Shown piece by piece: positions 1 to 11,448 of a stretch of 64,000 nt of DNA. The position numbers and the translations under genes are program-made. Numbering within the stretch: the stretch's first letter is position 1; each line of letters starts with the position of its first letter. The notes beneath the pieces are model-generated. The model was not told where the DNA came from, did no database searches, and was given only the letters and a program-made list of their open reading frames with translations. The stretch comes from Cytospora piceicola (taxonomy: Eukaryota; Ascomycota; Sordariomycetes; Diaporthales; Cytosporaceae): NCBI GenBank assembly GCA_023375675.1, contig JALQBC010000004.1, positions 744,001-808,000 on the forward strand, written 5' to 3'.

Positions 1-1943
1 CTGTGCTGTGTGCATCCTTCCATGACATAACACACCTGGTGCCAAGGATGTGCTATAGCAACCCTCGTCCCATTTCTTCATCATGAAGGGGCACTTCCGG
101 GCCACCTGCTTGAAGTTACTAGCTAGTCTGCTAGTATAGAAAATGTACCCCCCCCTCCCCACACGACCGCGGCTCCATTATTATTCCCGTGCGAAATGAA
201 AACCCACGTCGCGTAATTCAGACCCTGTGTGAAGTCTACCGTTTAAACTTCGACGTAAGGAAGGGGGCTTAGAACCTTCTTTCCAACGGGAGCCCCGAAC
301 ATTTTCCTTCTGAATTTTTCCCCCGGCGGATCATATCATACAGAGCACCCCTGAAACTTGTTTGGGAATTACACTCTTGTTGGGACCAAGGCTTACCGCC
401 GGCACTTGGATTAGGGTATTACATGAATGCTCGTGCCATTGTCCCCACCATCTGATGGAACTGAAAGAGCCATTTGAATATTCATGACCTCAGCCTCACT
501 GCCGATCTGCCATTTCCAGCTACATAAGCTTTCGAAACCGTCACAGTACGCGGGTGGGTTTTTGTTCTGCCGGGAAGTTACCGGGCAGTCGGCTATCATA
601 CCAAAAGTACCTAGGTAGATCTATGTAAGGGGGGAGGGCTGTTCAACCCGAAAATCAACCGCCCTCGCACCAGGCGACGACGATGGAGTTTTGGTTTGGT
701 TTAGTTGCCTGTGCGGATGTGCCGTTGTCGGACCATCATCCAACCTGAACGGCGAGTGCGAGATACTCCTGCCCCAGGTGGCCGGGCTGCTCTATACAAA
801 CTATTTGGGTGACCGAGAGGCAAGTCCGACTGCTGCGTAACTCGGTTGCCAGCCCGCAAGGTGAGGCGTAGAAGCCGGGTCAAGTTACCCATTGGCTCTT
901 CCTTCCTTCTCTACAACCTATCTTATTCCATGCTGTGCGATACCCCTGGGCCGGAGACACGACAGCTGCTCGCCGCGCGCGGTGGTGATCCTGTCCGTCC
1001 TTCTGGGCAAGCTGGCCTGGGGGGTTCCACGGCGGTGAGGTGCAACGCCATGCTATCTGTGAAATTTTACTTTCATGACGATTTTAGGCTTGGCTCGAGT
1101 GGTGATCACTCTGGCTAGTGAGCACCGGCTGATGATGAGGGAGAAGTGGCCGGTCAAGCCAGGACAGTGCGTGCGAGCCCAACAAACTTGGCACTTGTCT
1201 GAGACCTCCGGGTCACCGATGCAGAGAACAATAAAACAAACGGGGCCTCAGGGAAGCCTCGGTGGTCGTTTCAACGCCATCAAATCGTCGTATGCTGAAA
1301 TTTTCGGTGTCCGTCTTGACTTCCAACGTAAGACTTCGACATCAGCCCTGAATAGACCAGGTAGACAGATAGATGGATGGACGGAGTGTCGATCAGAGGT
1401 AACGATCCATCCGAGCCTGAATTTGGTGCTTGATGCTGCGCCTGCTGATACCAAAATGCCCCATATCTGGTGTTGCCCTTCCGGACTCTGCGGTTCAACA
1501 TGATATGATATGATGGAACAAGTCCGGAGGTTGCTCGAGTGGATGCGGTCGGAGAGCTATGGTACTGTAGTAAGTGGCAGTGCTCCCGCGTAGCAGAAAT
1601 TACTGTGCGATGTGGAGTTGTTGGAGTGTCAATGTCATGCATGAAAAAGCAATTCCTGCAACGGTGATTGGAGGCTGTACTTGCTTTTCCCGACGGTTTG
1701 CTTTTGCCCAAGGGTTGTCTGAGTTCGTTCCTCGGTCCCTTTCCATAACGTCTTCCTGGCCCTGGGTGACAACAGGTTTCGAAACGAAAAGGGGACTCCA
1801 CGGTTAGGGGAGGTGCTTTCTCCCTATTATGATGGGGCATTTGCAAACAGACAGTCCAGTGGGATTCAGGGGAAAAGGCCGGGGGGCTGCACAGCCTCAA
1901 CAAGGTCGATGATGGTTGTGTCCGTCCGATAAGCCCGGACGTA

Positions 1944-2036
1944 ACTACCTAGGTAACGGAGTACTCACTGTACACAGTACCTAGGTACCTACCTAGGGTA
2001 TGTAGTGCGCTGTACTGTACTGTGTACCTGGGTACA
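1944..2036. repeat. CCTAGGTA-type palindromic repeat cluster
   Basis: Several overlapping copies of TACCTAGGTA/CTACCTAGG occur here, including one 12-bp perfect palindrome GTACCTAGGTAC, flanked by GTACTGTACTGTGTACCTGGGTAC. The same word recurs near 609, 2613-2674, 3000, 3126, 3190, 13840 and 62211-62275, always outside genes. Sequence-level observation; the function is unknown. Confidence 0.8.
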
Positions 2037-2612
2037 TTGTAGGGCGTCACGCTGACTCCCAATTCGTCTCGTGGCAGACATGATGGAGCGCCACTGAGGG
2101 ATCCATTGGTCTTCGATCCAACCCACCTAGGTTCTCTGTTGTTGTTGTTGCTGCTGCTGCTGCTATTGTTGTGGTAGTTGTGTCACCGGCCACCTGATCA
2201 GCTGGTGCTACAAGTAGCCATGCGCAGTGGTGGAGAAGAGTTTTAGCCAGGAATGGCTGCAGATGCGATGGAAGCTCAGGGTCTTTCTGGAATTTAGACT
2301 GATTCGGGGGATCCCTTGAATCATCATCAGAAGTTGTTTCATGGCCCAACATTGCCAACTCAACCAAGCCCTTCCATCCGTCTGTGGCGGTTAACGAGGT
2401 TGAGAAGGACAAGCGAGCACCCTCTGCAGGGCCCGTCTCATAATACTGACCTCATCATTATCATGTGTACAGTACGGTAGGGTGACAGGACCATATTCTT
2501 TAGGTTGGGCTGGGTTCTTGCTGAGTCGAATGACATGGGAGGATGTGACGTGACGGTGCAGCCCGATGTTGTCCGGGATGTCTGTGTGTGTGATGAAGGC
2601 CCATCGCGGAGA

Positions 2613-2690
2613 ATACCTAGCTAGGTACCTAGGTAATGTACATAGTGTAGTAGCAGGTTATGGTACCTAGGTACACAGTCGGTAGGTGGG
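2613..2690. repeat. CCTAGGTA-type palindromic repeat cluster
   Basis: Two groups of CTAGGTACCTAGGTA words lie about 25 bp apart (2613-2640 and 2662-2674), followed by GGTAGGTGGG. They belong to the same family as the cluster at 1944-2036. Confidence 0.75.
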
Positions 2691-4339
2691 TAAAAGACAG
2701 TGCACGGCTGACTGTGCACCCCGGGAGGCTGTGCCAGATCTGCACTCATAATGCTACTGACTTTTTGGGGTGCTGCGGGCTGCTCTGGTCCATTCCTGCT
2801 GTAACATTGGACACACTGTACCGCACGCACGGGCCATGACCGTGAACGCGACCGCGACCGCGATGTGTAGCGACAGCGACCAAAGCACGAAGCTAACCAC
2901 CTGGGCATGTCGAAACTACAGACCACTGCGTACCAGGATACCACGGTGCCGACGTACTCAGGCAGTCCTGGCAGTCAAATACTCCCACCTACCTCTTTAT
3001 ACCTAGTATGTACCTAGAGGACTCGGGTGTAAGTGAGTGCTGAAGGTATTAGCCCTACCGAGTTGCAAAGCAGCTAGGTTATAGTTGTCACAGACAATAC
3101 CCGAGGAGCCGGATCGCACCAAGAATACCTAGGTACTGCAAAGATGGGTTAGTTCCAGTCGCGGCCGGCGATAATAAATACCTACAGTAGGTACCTAGGC
3201 CTGCTGGGTAATTCCGAAGGCCAAACATGGAAGTACCGCCTGGGCACGGCATGCAGACCTGCTCTTCAGACACCAATGTACATACAGATCCGGAGTATAC
3301 ATTGCCCATCCTTGGATTTGCCTAGCGCCCATTCGCTGGCCTAGCCTTTCTCTGCTGGGGTTTTCCTAGTAGCGCATTAGTACTATGTGATATGTACCAC
3401 AGTATGCAGAAGACCTGGGAGACCTGAGGGACCTGAAGCCCCAAGGATTTCCCGCTAACCTCCTTCTGCCCAGTTGCCCCCAACTGGATCTCGAACCCGC
3501 ACTGTGTCCTGTTGCAGACGTACCTATCATAGTAGCTTGCAGCACTCGGCTAACCCTGGACAGTGGGCAATGCGCCCCACGCTTTCCTGTTTTGGTGTCT
3601 ATGGGGTTATTTAATACTGTCAGTCTCCCTCGGGCAACCCCTCGTCCTTCTCCTGCTGCTCGTTTCCATCAACTCCAAAACCCGAAATCGCCATTATTCC
3701 ACCTCGGCCGCTGTTGCTGTACCCAACCCACGTTCGCTTTTTGCAAACACCTTTAGGAAGTCCTCGTCGACTCCTGTCATTCGCTTTGTTTTTATTTTTC
3801 GTTCCCGAGTTCCGCAGAGTCTGAGAGCAAGGATCAGTAGCAGCACCCGCCATCTTCAACAACAAAACCACAAAGGGGCTATATACTGTCTAAATCATCT
3901 ATCGAAGCCTGGCAATCAATCAAATCATCGACAAGTCTACCGAGTGATCACAATCCATCAACCGGGCCAACTCACCTTCTGTGTGCATCGGCTTAAATGT
4001 GCTTGTAGATACAAAAGTCTTCGATCTGTGTCACATTCGTTCAATCTCGATTAAACGCTCGCTATCGTTCAGGAAGGAAGCTAGGAAGTAGGCCAGGGGA
4101 AATTACTAAGAGGAAGAGCTTGGACGACGCAAGACTTATTCGGACATCATTTGCCAAAGCGTCCTACTGTGGGCTTCGACCCGGCCTCAGAAACTACTTC
4201 GAATCGTCGAGACACGCACGCCCCCGAGCTCCGACTCGCTACCACTCGGACCCATTTTCACCTAGAGTGAAGCTCAAGTCCAGTCCCACCGGAACACTCG
4301 CTACTGTATCATACGTATCATTGCGTGTGATACCCACTT

Positions 4340-4422
4340 GTAAGTTCGGCATGCTGCTTCCTGTCCTCGGCATTGTCTTGTACGATAGTATTCTCGAACA
4401 TGATTACTGACAACCTAACAAG
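4340..4422 (+). other. Probable 5'-leader intron of the Zn2Cys6 regulator
   Basis: An 83-nt stretch begins with a canonical GTAAGT donor, contains CTGAC (4407-4411) and CTAAC (4415-4419) branch-like sites, and ends in AG just before the A-rich leader of the gene whose ATG is at 4459. The upstream 3560-4339 DNA is pyrimidine-rich and looks like fungal promoter and leader DNA. Inferred from splice signals only; transcript data would settle it. Confidence 0.5.
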
Positions 4423-4458
4423 AAACCCACTACCACGTCTTCTCAAACATCAAGAACA

Positions 4459-6487
4459 ATGGCTGGCCCCGGTGGTGGTCCCCCTCGTCGAAGGTTTGTC
4501 CATCACCAACCCCGCTTATCTGACATGTGCACCACTAACACATCTCTTAAGCCACACCAAGTCCCGCAAGGGCTGTGAGAGTTGTAAGAAGAGGCATATC
4601 AGATGTGACGAGAGCTTCCCTCAATGCAGGAACTGCACGAAGCACAAGACGAGATGCCCTTACAATGATATTCCAGTCCAGGAGGCTCGACCAAACGGTC
4701 CTCCTGATCTGTTGTGGACACCCGAAGTACAGACGACCCTTGACCAATGGCGACGGACATGCCTTTTCCCATTTCCTGGCCTGGACATCAACCCAACACC
4801 ATCACCGCAGCTCTACTCGTACCAGGAGCTGAGGTTGATCTACCACGTTGCTTCTATCAGTCACCAGTTGGGCGCTCTCGAAGCCAATGGTTTCACCTTG
4901 TGGACTTCAAAGATACCGACGTAAGCAGTATTCCATCTGTATTTCCATTCTGCCTCCATTCATATGCACTAATGCGTCTTCAGTATCATCGGCATCGGTT
5001 CCTCACATCGTTTCGTTATGGACGCTCTCATGGCGTTCTCTGCAGAGCACATCTCCAGTATTACCGGGTGCCCCATGGTTGGCAAGATGGCTTTCGAACA
5101 CCGCGGCCATGCCCTGGTGGGCCTTGGGAAGGCTATCCATGCCTTCTCGCAGGAAAACTCGGATGCTGTACTTGCTGCATCTCTTGTACTGTCTTGGCAA
5201 GCTACAGATTGGTAGGCCATCTCAACCTTGACTGAGCCACTGCGAGATCACGAATACTAACTTACCTCTCAGGCGGAGCTGGACACATCACATGCATGGA
5301 ACTCGCGGGGTAAGTCTCAAGCTCTACCGCCCTTGGAGGGAAAATAAACCAAAAAAACAACCTAGCTCTAACACGAGTCCCAGATCATTGAGTCGATGGA
5401 ACCATGGAAGGACAGATCCCAGTTCGCAGAGTTCATGGCCGAAACTGCCACATTTCCAACTGCTCCCTCATCTCCCAAACCGGACCACAAGCCCAGGTTG
5501 CCCGGCAAGGACGACATGGACGCTTTCTCCCGGACTCTTCACCAACTTCAAAAGCTGGAAACCCACTTGAAACAGAACCGGGAGGACACCAAAGGCGTTG
5601 CTCAACTGATCAGCTTTTTGAAGGGCACCCGGAAAGTCGACCCGAACTTGCAGGTTGCAGATCAATTCGAACGGCTCAAGCCACTGAGGGATTGGCTCTT
5701 CTGGCTTCCTGTGATGCACCTACAACAATCACATGCCTCTCCAAGCGCCCTGGTAACCATCGCGCACTACTACGCCGTTGCTCTGTTGATGGAACGCATG
5801 TTCCCCGAAATTGGTGCTGCTTACTTCGGCAGTCTATCCATCGGACCTCTCGAGGAAATTTCTCGACGGTTGGTTTCCATTAACGTGGCTTGCGATCCCA
5901 ACGCCTTTCCGGAATTACCCCCCTTGCTGCAATTGATGTCCTATGCCACAGACATGGTACGGGAATTCCGCAATCGTATGGGTTGGTTCTCGCCGGCACA
6001 ATCACCCTTTGTCCGTGAAGACTATTCTACGCCCATGACGACAGCGCCAATGGCAGACGGTTTGCCCTACGCTGAGAACCCGATCTTCAGCTACAGCACA
6101 GACAACCTGTCGATAAAAACGGAAGGCGGCCCTCAAGGCATTCCTGTCAGTCCCATGGCCATGCCATCACCGTACAGCAACCAGCAGTACCTGAACATTC
6201 CACCCGCGATGAGCGGCTGTTACAGTCCCGTGTCGAGCACATGCGATGCTTCCAGCATCGGTGATGACTTCTACGAAGCCTCGCCTGCCGTTTACAGCGA
6301 TACCGAGGATTGTGGCCCCTACGACCTGGGTTTCGGTAGCAACTTGCGCCTTTCTGTGTCAAGCACTGGCGAGGACATGCGCAATAACTACGACTCTTAC
6401 GATATGGGTTTTGCCGCCACCCATTCCCCTCTGGGCGGGCCGTACGGCGTCGGGTTCGTCACTCCAGTCCAGCCTGTTTGGAACTAG
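4459..6487 (+). CDS. Zn2Cys6 fungal-type transcription factor
   Basis: A sequence-specific nuclear DNA-binding regulator is predicted. Five exons join in frame: 4459-4493, 4552-4920, 4984-5211, 5273-5309 and 5384-6487, giving 590 residues. Introns of about 58-74 nt have clear signals (for example CTAAC before the acceptor at 5272). The binuclear zinc cluster is complete: Cys20, Cys23, Cys30, Cys37, Cys40 and Cys47 in the C-x2-C-x6-C-x6-C-x2-C-x6-C order, preceded by basic residues. The middle (about 100-400) is the helical regulatory region of fungal Zn2Cys6 factors, with an LSWQATDW-type segment. The tail (about 400-590) is low-complexity, rich in Ser, Pro, Tyr and Gly and probably an activation region. 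The ATG at 4459 sits right before the basic stretch and has A at -3. The target genes cannot be told from sequence. Family call is firm; the specific role is unknown. Confidence 0.88.
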
Positions 6488-8250
6488 GCCACAACCGATC
6501 GAAAAGGGGCAAAGTGAATTGACTGGTTGTGCACAGGACTCATTCGCCTTACTTGAGCACAACTCCTACTCTCCCACCGCCGGACAACAATCCATTTCAG
6601 CTATCCCCAGCCATCTCAAATACCATCATCTCACCTTTCCTCAATTCAGACGGATTCCCGATGCTTCCTGTCCCAGAGTCTCCTCTTGTTGCTTCTCATG
6701 CTTTCTCGCATCACCGGCACAATCTCTCTACGGCATCGGCACCACCGACTGTTTACCACCACGATGAGGATAGGAACAATGTCAACTGAAATCAACCTCG
6801 CGTTTACCTTTTGGATACCGGACATGGGGACCGTGATTTCCCAATAATGTTTTAATTTCCCCTCGAGCCATCACTCGAGGTCTTTCTCTTTTCCCCCACA
6901 CAGCCGCCGATTGCATACTACGCTCCTTCAACCTGGGATCGTTACTCCTCAAACAGGAACCAACCTTGAGGCGAAAGCAAGCGCCTAAACGCTCCCTACA
7001 ATATGCAAAAAGAACATCGCACCGTATCGCGTGATACCTACGACGCTCCTTTTGCTCTGCATTTTGTTTCACACGATGTATCGCGAGATACCGACGCTCC
7101 TTTGGTCTCAGAACCTACGATACCCACTTTAGACATTCCTTTTTTTTTTTTGATATATCGGCAAGGATAAAAAATGATAGACACTCCTTTGACTACTCGA
7201 CAATTTATGGCGGATATTTTTCGGCATAGACGACATTCCTTACGGACGGATATGATGATCACGATACCCAACTGCATCAGCGACTGTTGTTTATGGATTT
7301 TCAGGTGGAAGGGGGCGGGCTCAGCATTGGAGGCTGAGGGAAATGGTTTAGGGTCTGAGTAGATCCGTCTTGCATGGCGTGGCGTTCTTGATTTTTGAAG
7401 CCTGGACTCTGGGGAATTTGGGCGGTGACAGCGAGCAGCTTCTGTTCTGTCTCGACGAAATGAGGAAATACGGGCGTTTGGGGTTTACAAATAACTATCG
7501 ATCTAGGAGAGATCCCCAGCAGTGTGTATTAGTTGTGTTTGGATTTGCTCATGAGAAAAAACAACCTGGTTCAAGAAGGGCAAAGTCGAAAAGAGAGTGC
7601 AGCATACAGCGTTTCAAAAGGGTCAACTGATAGGCAAACACCAATGCGTTGTTAGTCGCGGCCGGTCTCTGTCCGGTCGTCGACCTGTGTGCTTGCCGGG
7701 GATCTAATAAGTAATAATAATCTCAAGATTCAGCGATGCTCTTTTCCATCTTGAACAGGTGCGTGTGCTCCAGCTACCCAGCTATCCGGTCTTTGTAATG
7801 TTACGCTTGTTGACTCTGTAGTAGACGGGTCGAATGTCAGGATACCCTGGCCTCGACGTGTAAATGAAGCTGCTCACACACAAACACGCTCACGCACACA
7901 CACACACAGAATCCTCTGTTTCCTGATTCCATCCCCTTCTCACCTCCCACACAGCATTGGGTTTTTCTTCTTGGCGGCCGGTCACTTAGTCTTCATCCCG
8001 TTAAACGTTCCCCTTCGTTCGCTAGGCGTATCCTTTCTCCCGATGTGGCCTGCGCCCCTGTGGTATTAGTCAAGGATCACGGGGTGAATACGAGAAGCGC
8101 AGCCCCTAAGGGGGGCTACTTACCCACCACTCACCATCAGCCCCTCTCCCGGAACCCACCTACAGGCACGCCTGTTGTCCAATTTAGAGTTAATTTCAGA
8201 CTCAAAAAAATATATTGGTCGTCCTCATTCAATCTAGTACGGACCGGGCC
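6488..8250. other. Intergenic, 3' region of the regulator plus repeats
   Basis: No supported gene. It probably starts with the 3' untranslated region of the regulator. It contains the degenerate GACGCTCCTTT array at 7025-7245, a T12 run (around 7140), and a CA-rich tract at 7876-7910. Confidence 0.6.
7025..7245 (+). repeat. Degenerate ~50-bp-spaced repeat array
   Basis: The word GAC(G/A)(C/T)TCCTT occurs five times at 7042, 7093, 7132, 7180 and 7232 (spacings 51, 39, 48 and 52). The first two copies share a longer unit: TATCGCG(T/A)GATACC, then a 0-2 nt gap, then GACGCTCCTTT. GATACC also precedes the third copy and recurs at 7263. It lies 540-760 bp after the stop codon of the Zn2Cys6 gene, so it could be in a long 3' untranslated region, or be a decayed tandem repeat. 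Confidence 0.6.
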
Positions 8251-9090
8251 ATGTCGTCACACCCTTGCGAGGCAGCGGCGAGGGTGTTTCTCGAGGAAAC
8301 TTGCCTGGTATTCGGCCAACCATCACTGGACCAGGACTCCCGGTCCAGAAGTTATACAGCACAGGCCATCTTCGACCACTTCGACGCCTACCTACGCTCT
8401 TGCAAATCCACTCTCACGATGCGGCTGGAGGAGGTAGTGGAGGTATCTCGAAGGCTGTGCTCCGGGGCTTGGTGGGCCACAACCATCACCCTCCGTCCAT
8501 CACACCCCTCCCCCTTCCAAGTTCCCTTCATGTGTGCTGATAAGGTTACATACTGTAGCTCCAAGCGTCCTCCGGAGAAATCGTGCGGGGGTTGTGATTG
8601 GAGAGTATCCGAAGGGATGGATCGAAGAGAGAGGTTACGATCGACCGCCGGAAAGCAGACGGCTTGTCCCCAGTGGGAATCCTGATGGGCGCGCAGGCGA
8701 ATACTTCCAGCTTCCGAGTGAGCCGCCACATCCCTGTTTGCTCAGGTTCTGCAGGAGGGGGGATACTGGGATATCTTCCCTGATCGTCCCTCACAGTGAC
8801 CCTGGGGGGCTGGGGGGGGGGGGACACAAGACACAGATCCCCCCCAAGTCTAATGCAAGCGTTGCCCAGTATGGAAGCTTGGTCCGCGGGTTTCCAAGGG
8901 GGCCAGTGTCCACTCTGTACACTCGCCATGTGTTCCCGAACTCTGTCAGGGAGATCAGATTGTGTATCTCTGATGCCCAGACGTCACTACATGATCAAGT
9001 GTTCCGCTTCGCCGGCGATCTCTTGCCAACTATTTCCGCACACGTTGTTGTTGTGTGTTGTCTCGTGCGCCAGCCCAGAGGGCCGAAAGC
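8251..9090 (+). pseudogene. Possible frameshifted gene remnant, unknown family
   Basis: From the ATG at 8251 an open frame of about 69 codons has a protein-like, helical composition and G/C-rich third positions (roughly two thirds). A possible intron (8457-8558, ending TACTGTAG) would lead into a continuation that stops after about 11 codons. After the five-G run at 8587-8591, a protein-like frame continues in the next phase through about 9090 (GEYPKGWIEERGYDRP near its start). One missing base in the G run would explain the break. A G12 tract at 8812-8823 lies further down. I do not recognise the family. It may be a decayed gene, a sequencing error in a homopolymer, or a chance open frame. 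Confidence 0.3.
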
Positions 9091-9681
9091 GGCGTCCACT
9101 TGGCCATCCAAGAAAACTTCATTTGCTCCTGACGATCACGGATGATGGTCCTTGGTGACCTGAAGTGAATCTGGTAGGTTTCCCTGTTTGGCAGGTGAAA
9201 CCTGCTGCCGGGATCTCCGCGATTGTGGACTTCTTGTGAACAGTATCTCCTTCCCGTGGCACATAGACCGGGGAAGAGTGCGGGTTCAGCACAGTGACAC
9301 CATGTTGGAGATGTACAGCTCCTTTTTTTTCTGGGACAGGTGCCAGGTGGCTGCAATGACTAGGTATCATGCTTCCACTGCCGTTTGTCGGCGAGGCTAA
9401 AGAGGCTTAACCATGCAATATGTCGAGCTAATCGTCAACACTGTCTCTCACCGATCGACAGCTTTCCCCCCTCCGCCTACCAAGACTCGCAGTTGACTTT
9501 CACAGTGCTTCTCTGGTCGGGCAAAGACCGGCATGCATGATAGTACCCACACTGTCTCCTCGAGTGTCGCCCCTCTGATGGGACTGTGATGTCTCTTCCA
9601 GGAATCCAGACAGCGATGTCGACTTCCGCAGTGTCAGAAGTCTCGTGATTGAGTGGGACTAATCATACAGGACATCGATCA

Positions 9682-10399
9682 ATGAACTCCACTCCCCTTC
9701 CCACCACGATCCTCCAGCATGTCAACGACCCTCCCGGGAAATTTCTCCCCATCGACCACGACATCAGATGTATCCTCATACAATGGGTCTACCACGAGCT
9801 CTCGAAGCGCCTGGAACCGGTGAGAACTCCACAGGTCATACAAAGGCAAATCATCGGCTGTGTGTTCCATGTGGGTTGTTTCCCAGGAAATATCTACGCT
9901 GTAATATCCAGTGTGGGATGTCACAGGTACCAATGCAGTGATTGGAGACACTGTGTGGCTTCGCCCTCCCAGCGGCACGATCAGAGTGGTTTCCAAGGAA
10001 AACTCCGGTACCGAACGATCTGATAGGCCTCCAAGGCACCTAATATTGTGGTTCCAGGAGGTGCTTGAAGATCGTATGCTAGGGGTTTCCCGAGAGGATG
10101 GATCGGCCAGAGGCTTGTGGACATGAAGGCGTTGGCTGTCCTACCAGACCAACACTCTGTGAAACCCGATCAAGCATGTGCGGCTTCGAGCTGAATGAGA
10201 AGGGGGGGTTGATACTGGGTGGGAAGGGGTACTACAAGACCAAGTGGACACTATTCACCATGATTAGCCAGAGCCCTCGGCTCCTCTTGCGTTGACAGCT
10301 AACAATATGTCTCCTCAGACTTCCCAGGTCACCGCAAGACAGTGGACGGCTCCGTCATGAAGGCGAAGCTGAGTGAACTGGTTCAAGAACGTGTGTGAG
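9682..10399 (+). pseudogene. Possible weak gene or remnant, unknown
   Basis: The ATG at 9682 opens 46 codons with strongly G/C-biased third positions (about 80%), ending at a good donor (CCG|GTGAGA at 9821). The nearest good acceptor (after 9887) leads to a stop within six codons. Further on, 10250-10319 looks like an intron end (GCTAAC branch, CTCCTCAG acceptor), followed by a short frame ending KLSELVQERV and TGA at 10397-10399. I could not assemble one uninterrupted model. The antisense strand is also open here (153 codons to 9679), so strand is uncertain. No domain recognised. Confidence 0.22.
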
Positions 10400-11448
10400 C
10401 CCTGCTCAACCGAATATAATTCTCGTCACCACTCTATGGCGTATACACTTACACCGCTCACTATATGGGCGGACCATAGCCTATTGTTGCGTGGTCAACC
10501 CATCATGTTGCAGTCACATTGCCCCTGGGGCGTCTTTTTCATTAGAACCTGACGCCTGGTGTTTTTAGGATAATCAGTTGCCAAGTGCCTGTCTCCATAT
10601 CTGGACCAGTATAGCCTGGGAGGTCAAGAGTGACGAGAAGAAAGGAAAAGAATGGCTAAAGAGACAACATTGCAGCAAGTGCTCATGTTCTATCGTCTCA
10701 TTTCCATGTCCTCCGCGTGGGGGGTGTGTCCCAGCGGACATGTTCGAAATCTGGTAGTTCTCTGTTCATTTCTCGATAGTATATGTTGTTTATCAATCCA
10801 GACTAATATCTTTCCAGTGACTTTGACCTAGGGCAGCTCATATATCCAGCGGGCACTTCTCTGATCATTCAAAGGGCTCGTTCAGTTCAAGTATCATGGC
10901 GGAAACAAAAAACAAATGTCCAGTTGTGGGGGGAGATTATTTGATAATGAGCAGCAAAAACTCCCCGCGGGGTATCAATGATTCCCGCGGTCACGAAAAG
11001 CCTCGGTCACGAAAAGCCTTAAGGTGCCTTGATATTTTTTGATGGTTGTCCGACGAGGGCCCCGGAAGGCCCGTTGATGGTTTGTTTCTATTCGAAAATT
11101 TGTTGGAGAGGCAGGATGTTGGAACTTGGGAGGTTCTGGGAGGAGGTAACCGGGGAACGGATGGCGCAAGGGAAACCCGCCGTGCCAGCTGTCCCCCGGT
11201 TGAAATTGGAAGAATTACGCATCTTATATGATGGGTTGGAAGGAGGTAGAGGGATTGCAGCTTGGGGTGATGGGATGGCCGGTGTGTTGTGGAAGCTCCG
11301 GCTTACAGGCGAGCTGAGGCTGGAGCTGGGGTGAGCTTTGGGAAGCTGGTACATTAAATCGGGTCTAGAGGAACCGTAATTATACACGAAAGCTCATTAT
11401 AAATTCATTATGTCTCCCTCTATTCTAGCTTCCTGCTCCTCAGTACTG
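10400..11448. other. Intergenic, likely 3' region of GT17 gene
   Basis: No supported gene. Contains an exact 16-bp tandem duplication at 10988-11019 and a protein-like 101-codon plus-strand frame at 11029-11334 that overlaps the expected 3' untranslated region of the minus-strand GT17 gene; I do not call it. Confidence 0.5.
10988..11019. repeat. Perfect 16-bp tandem duplication
   Basis: CGGTCACGAAAAGCCT occurs twice head to tail, at 10988-11003 and 11004-11019, with no mismatch. Confidence 0.9.

Larger units (their letters stand above)
1..3500. other. Gene-poor left end, no supported gene
   Basis: I see no convincing coding region here. Open frames are short or of random composition (the longest is a 207-codon minus-strand frame at 1280-1903 with no recognisable domain). 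The stretch holds many copies of the palindrome GTACCTAGGTAC and variants, a CAA/CAG-type trinucleotide run near 2135-2170, a C-rich run near 149-160, and short GT/CA runs. It is probably intergenic DNA with degenerate repeats; a distant upstream promoter for the regulator at 4,459 may lie in its right part. Confidence 0.6.

Noticed and set aside
1280..1903. 207-codon minus-strand open frame
   Set aside because: Composition is rich in His, Ser, Pro and Thr without domain or signal. It overlaps repeat-rich DNA and has no splice context.
3480..3555. tRNA-like minus-strand sequence with A-box- and B-box-like words (TAGCCGAGTGC, GGTTCGAGATCC)
   Set aside because: The T stem and acceptor stem do not pair and the B box has an extra base. 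At most it is a tRNA-derived fossil.
3563..4054. 163-codon plus-strand open frame with a hydrophobic start
   Set aside because: Needs a GTG start, lies in the pyrimidine-rich leader/promoter of the regulator, and has no family resemblance.
9679..10140. Minus-strand 153-codon open frame opposite the weak gene at 9682
   Set aside because: No ATG start in a useful place, and codon-position bias favours the plus strand over 9682-9820.
11029..11334. 101-codon plus-strand frame ending in helical sequence
   Set aside because: Overlaps the expected 3' region of the GT17 gene and has no homologue I recognise; the opposite strand is equally open.
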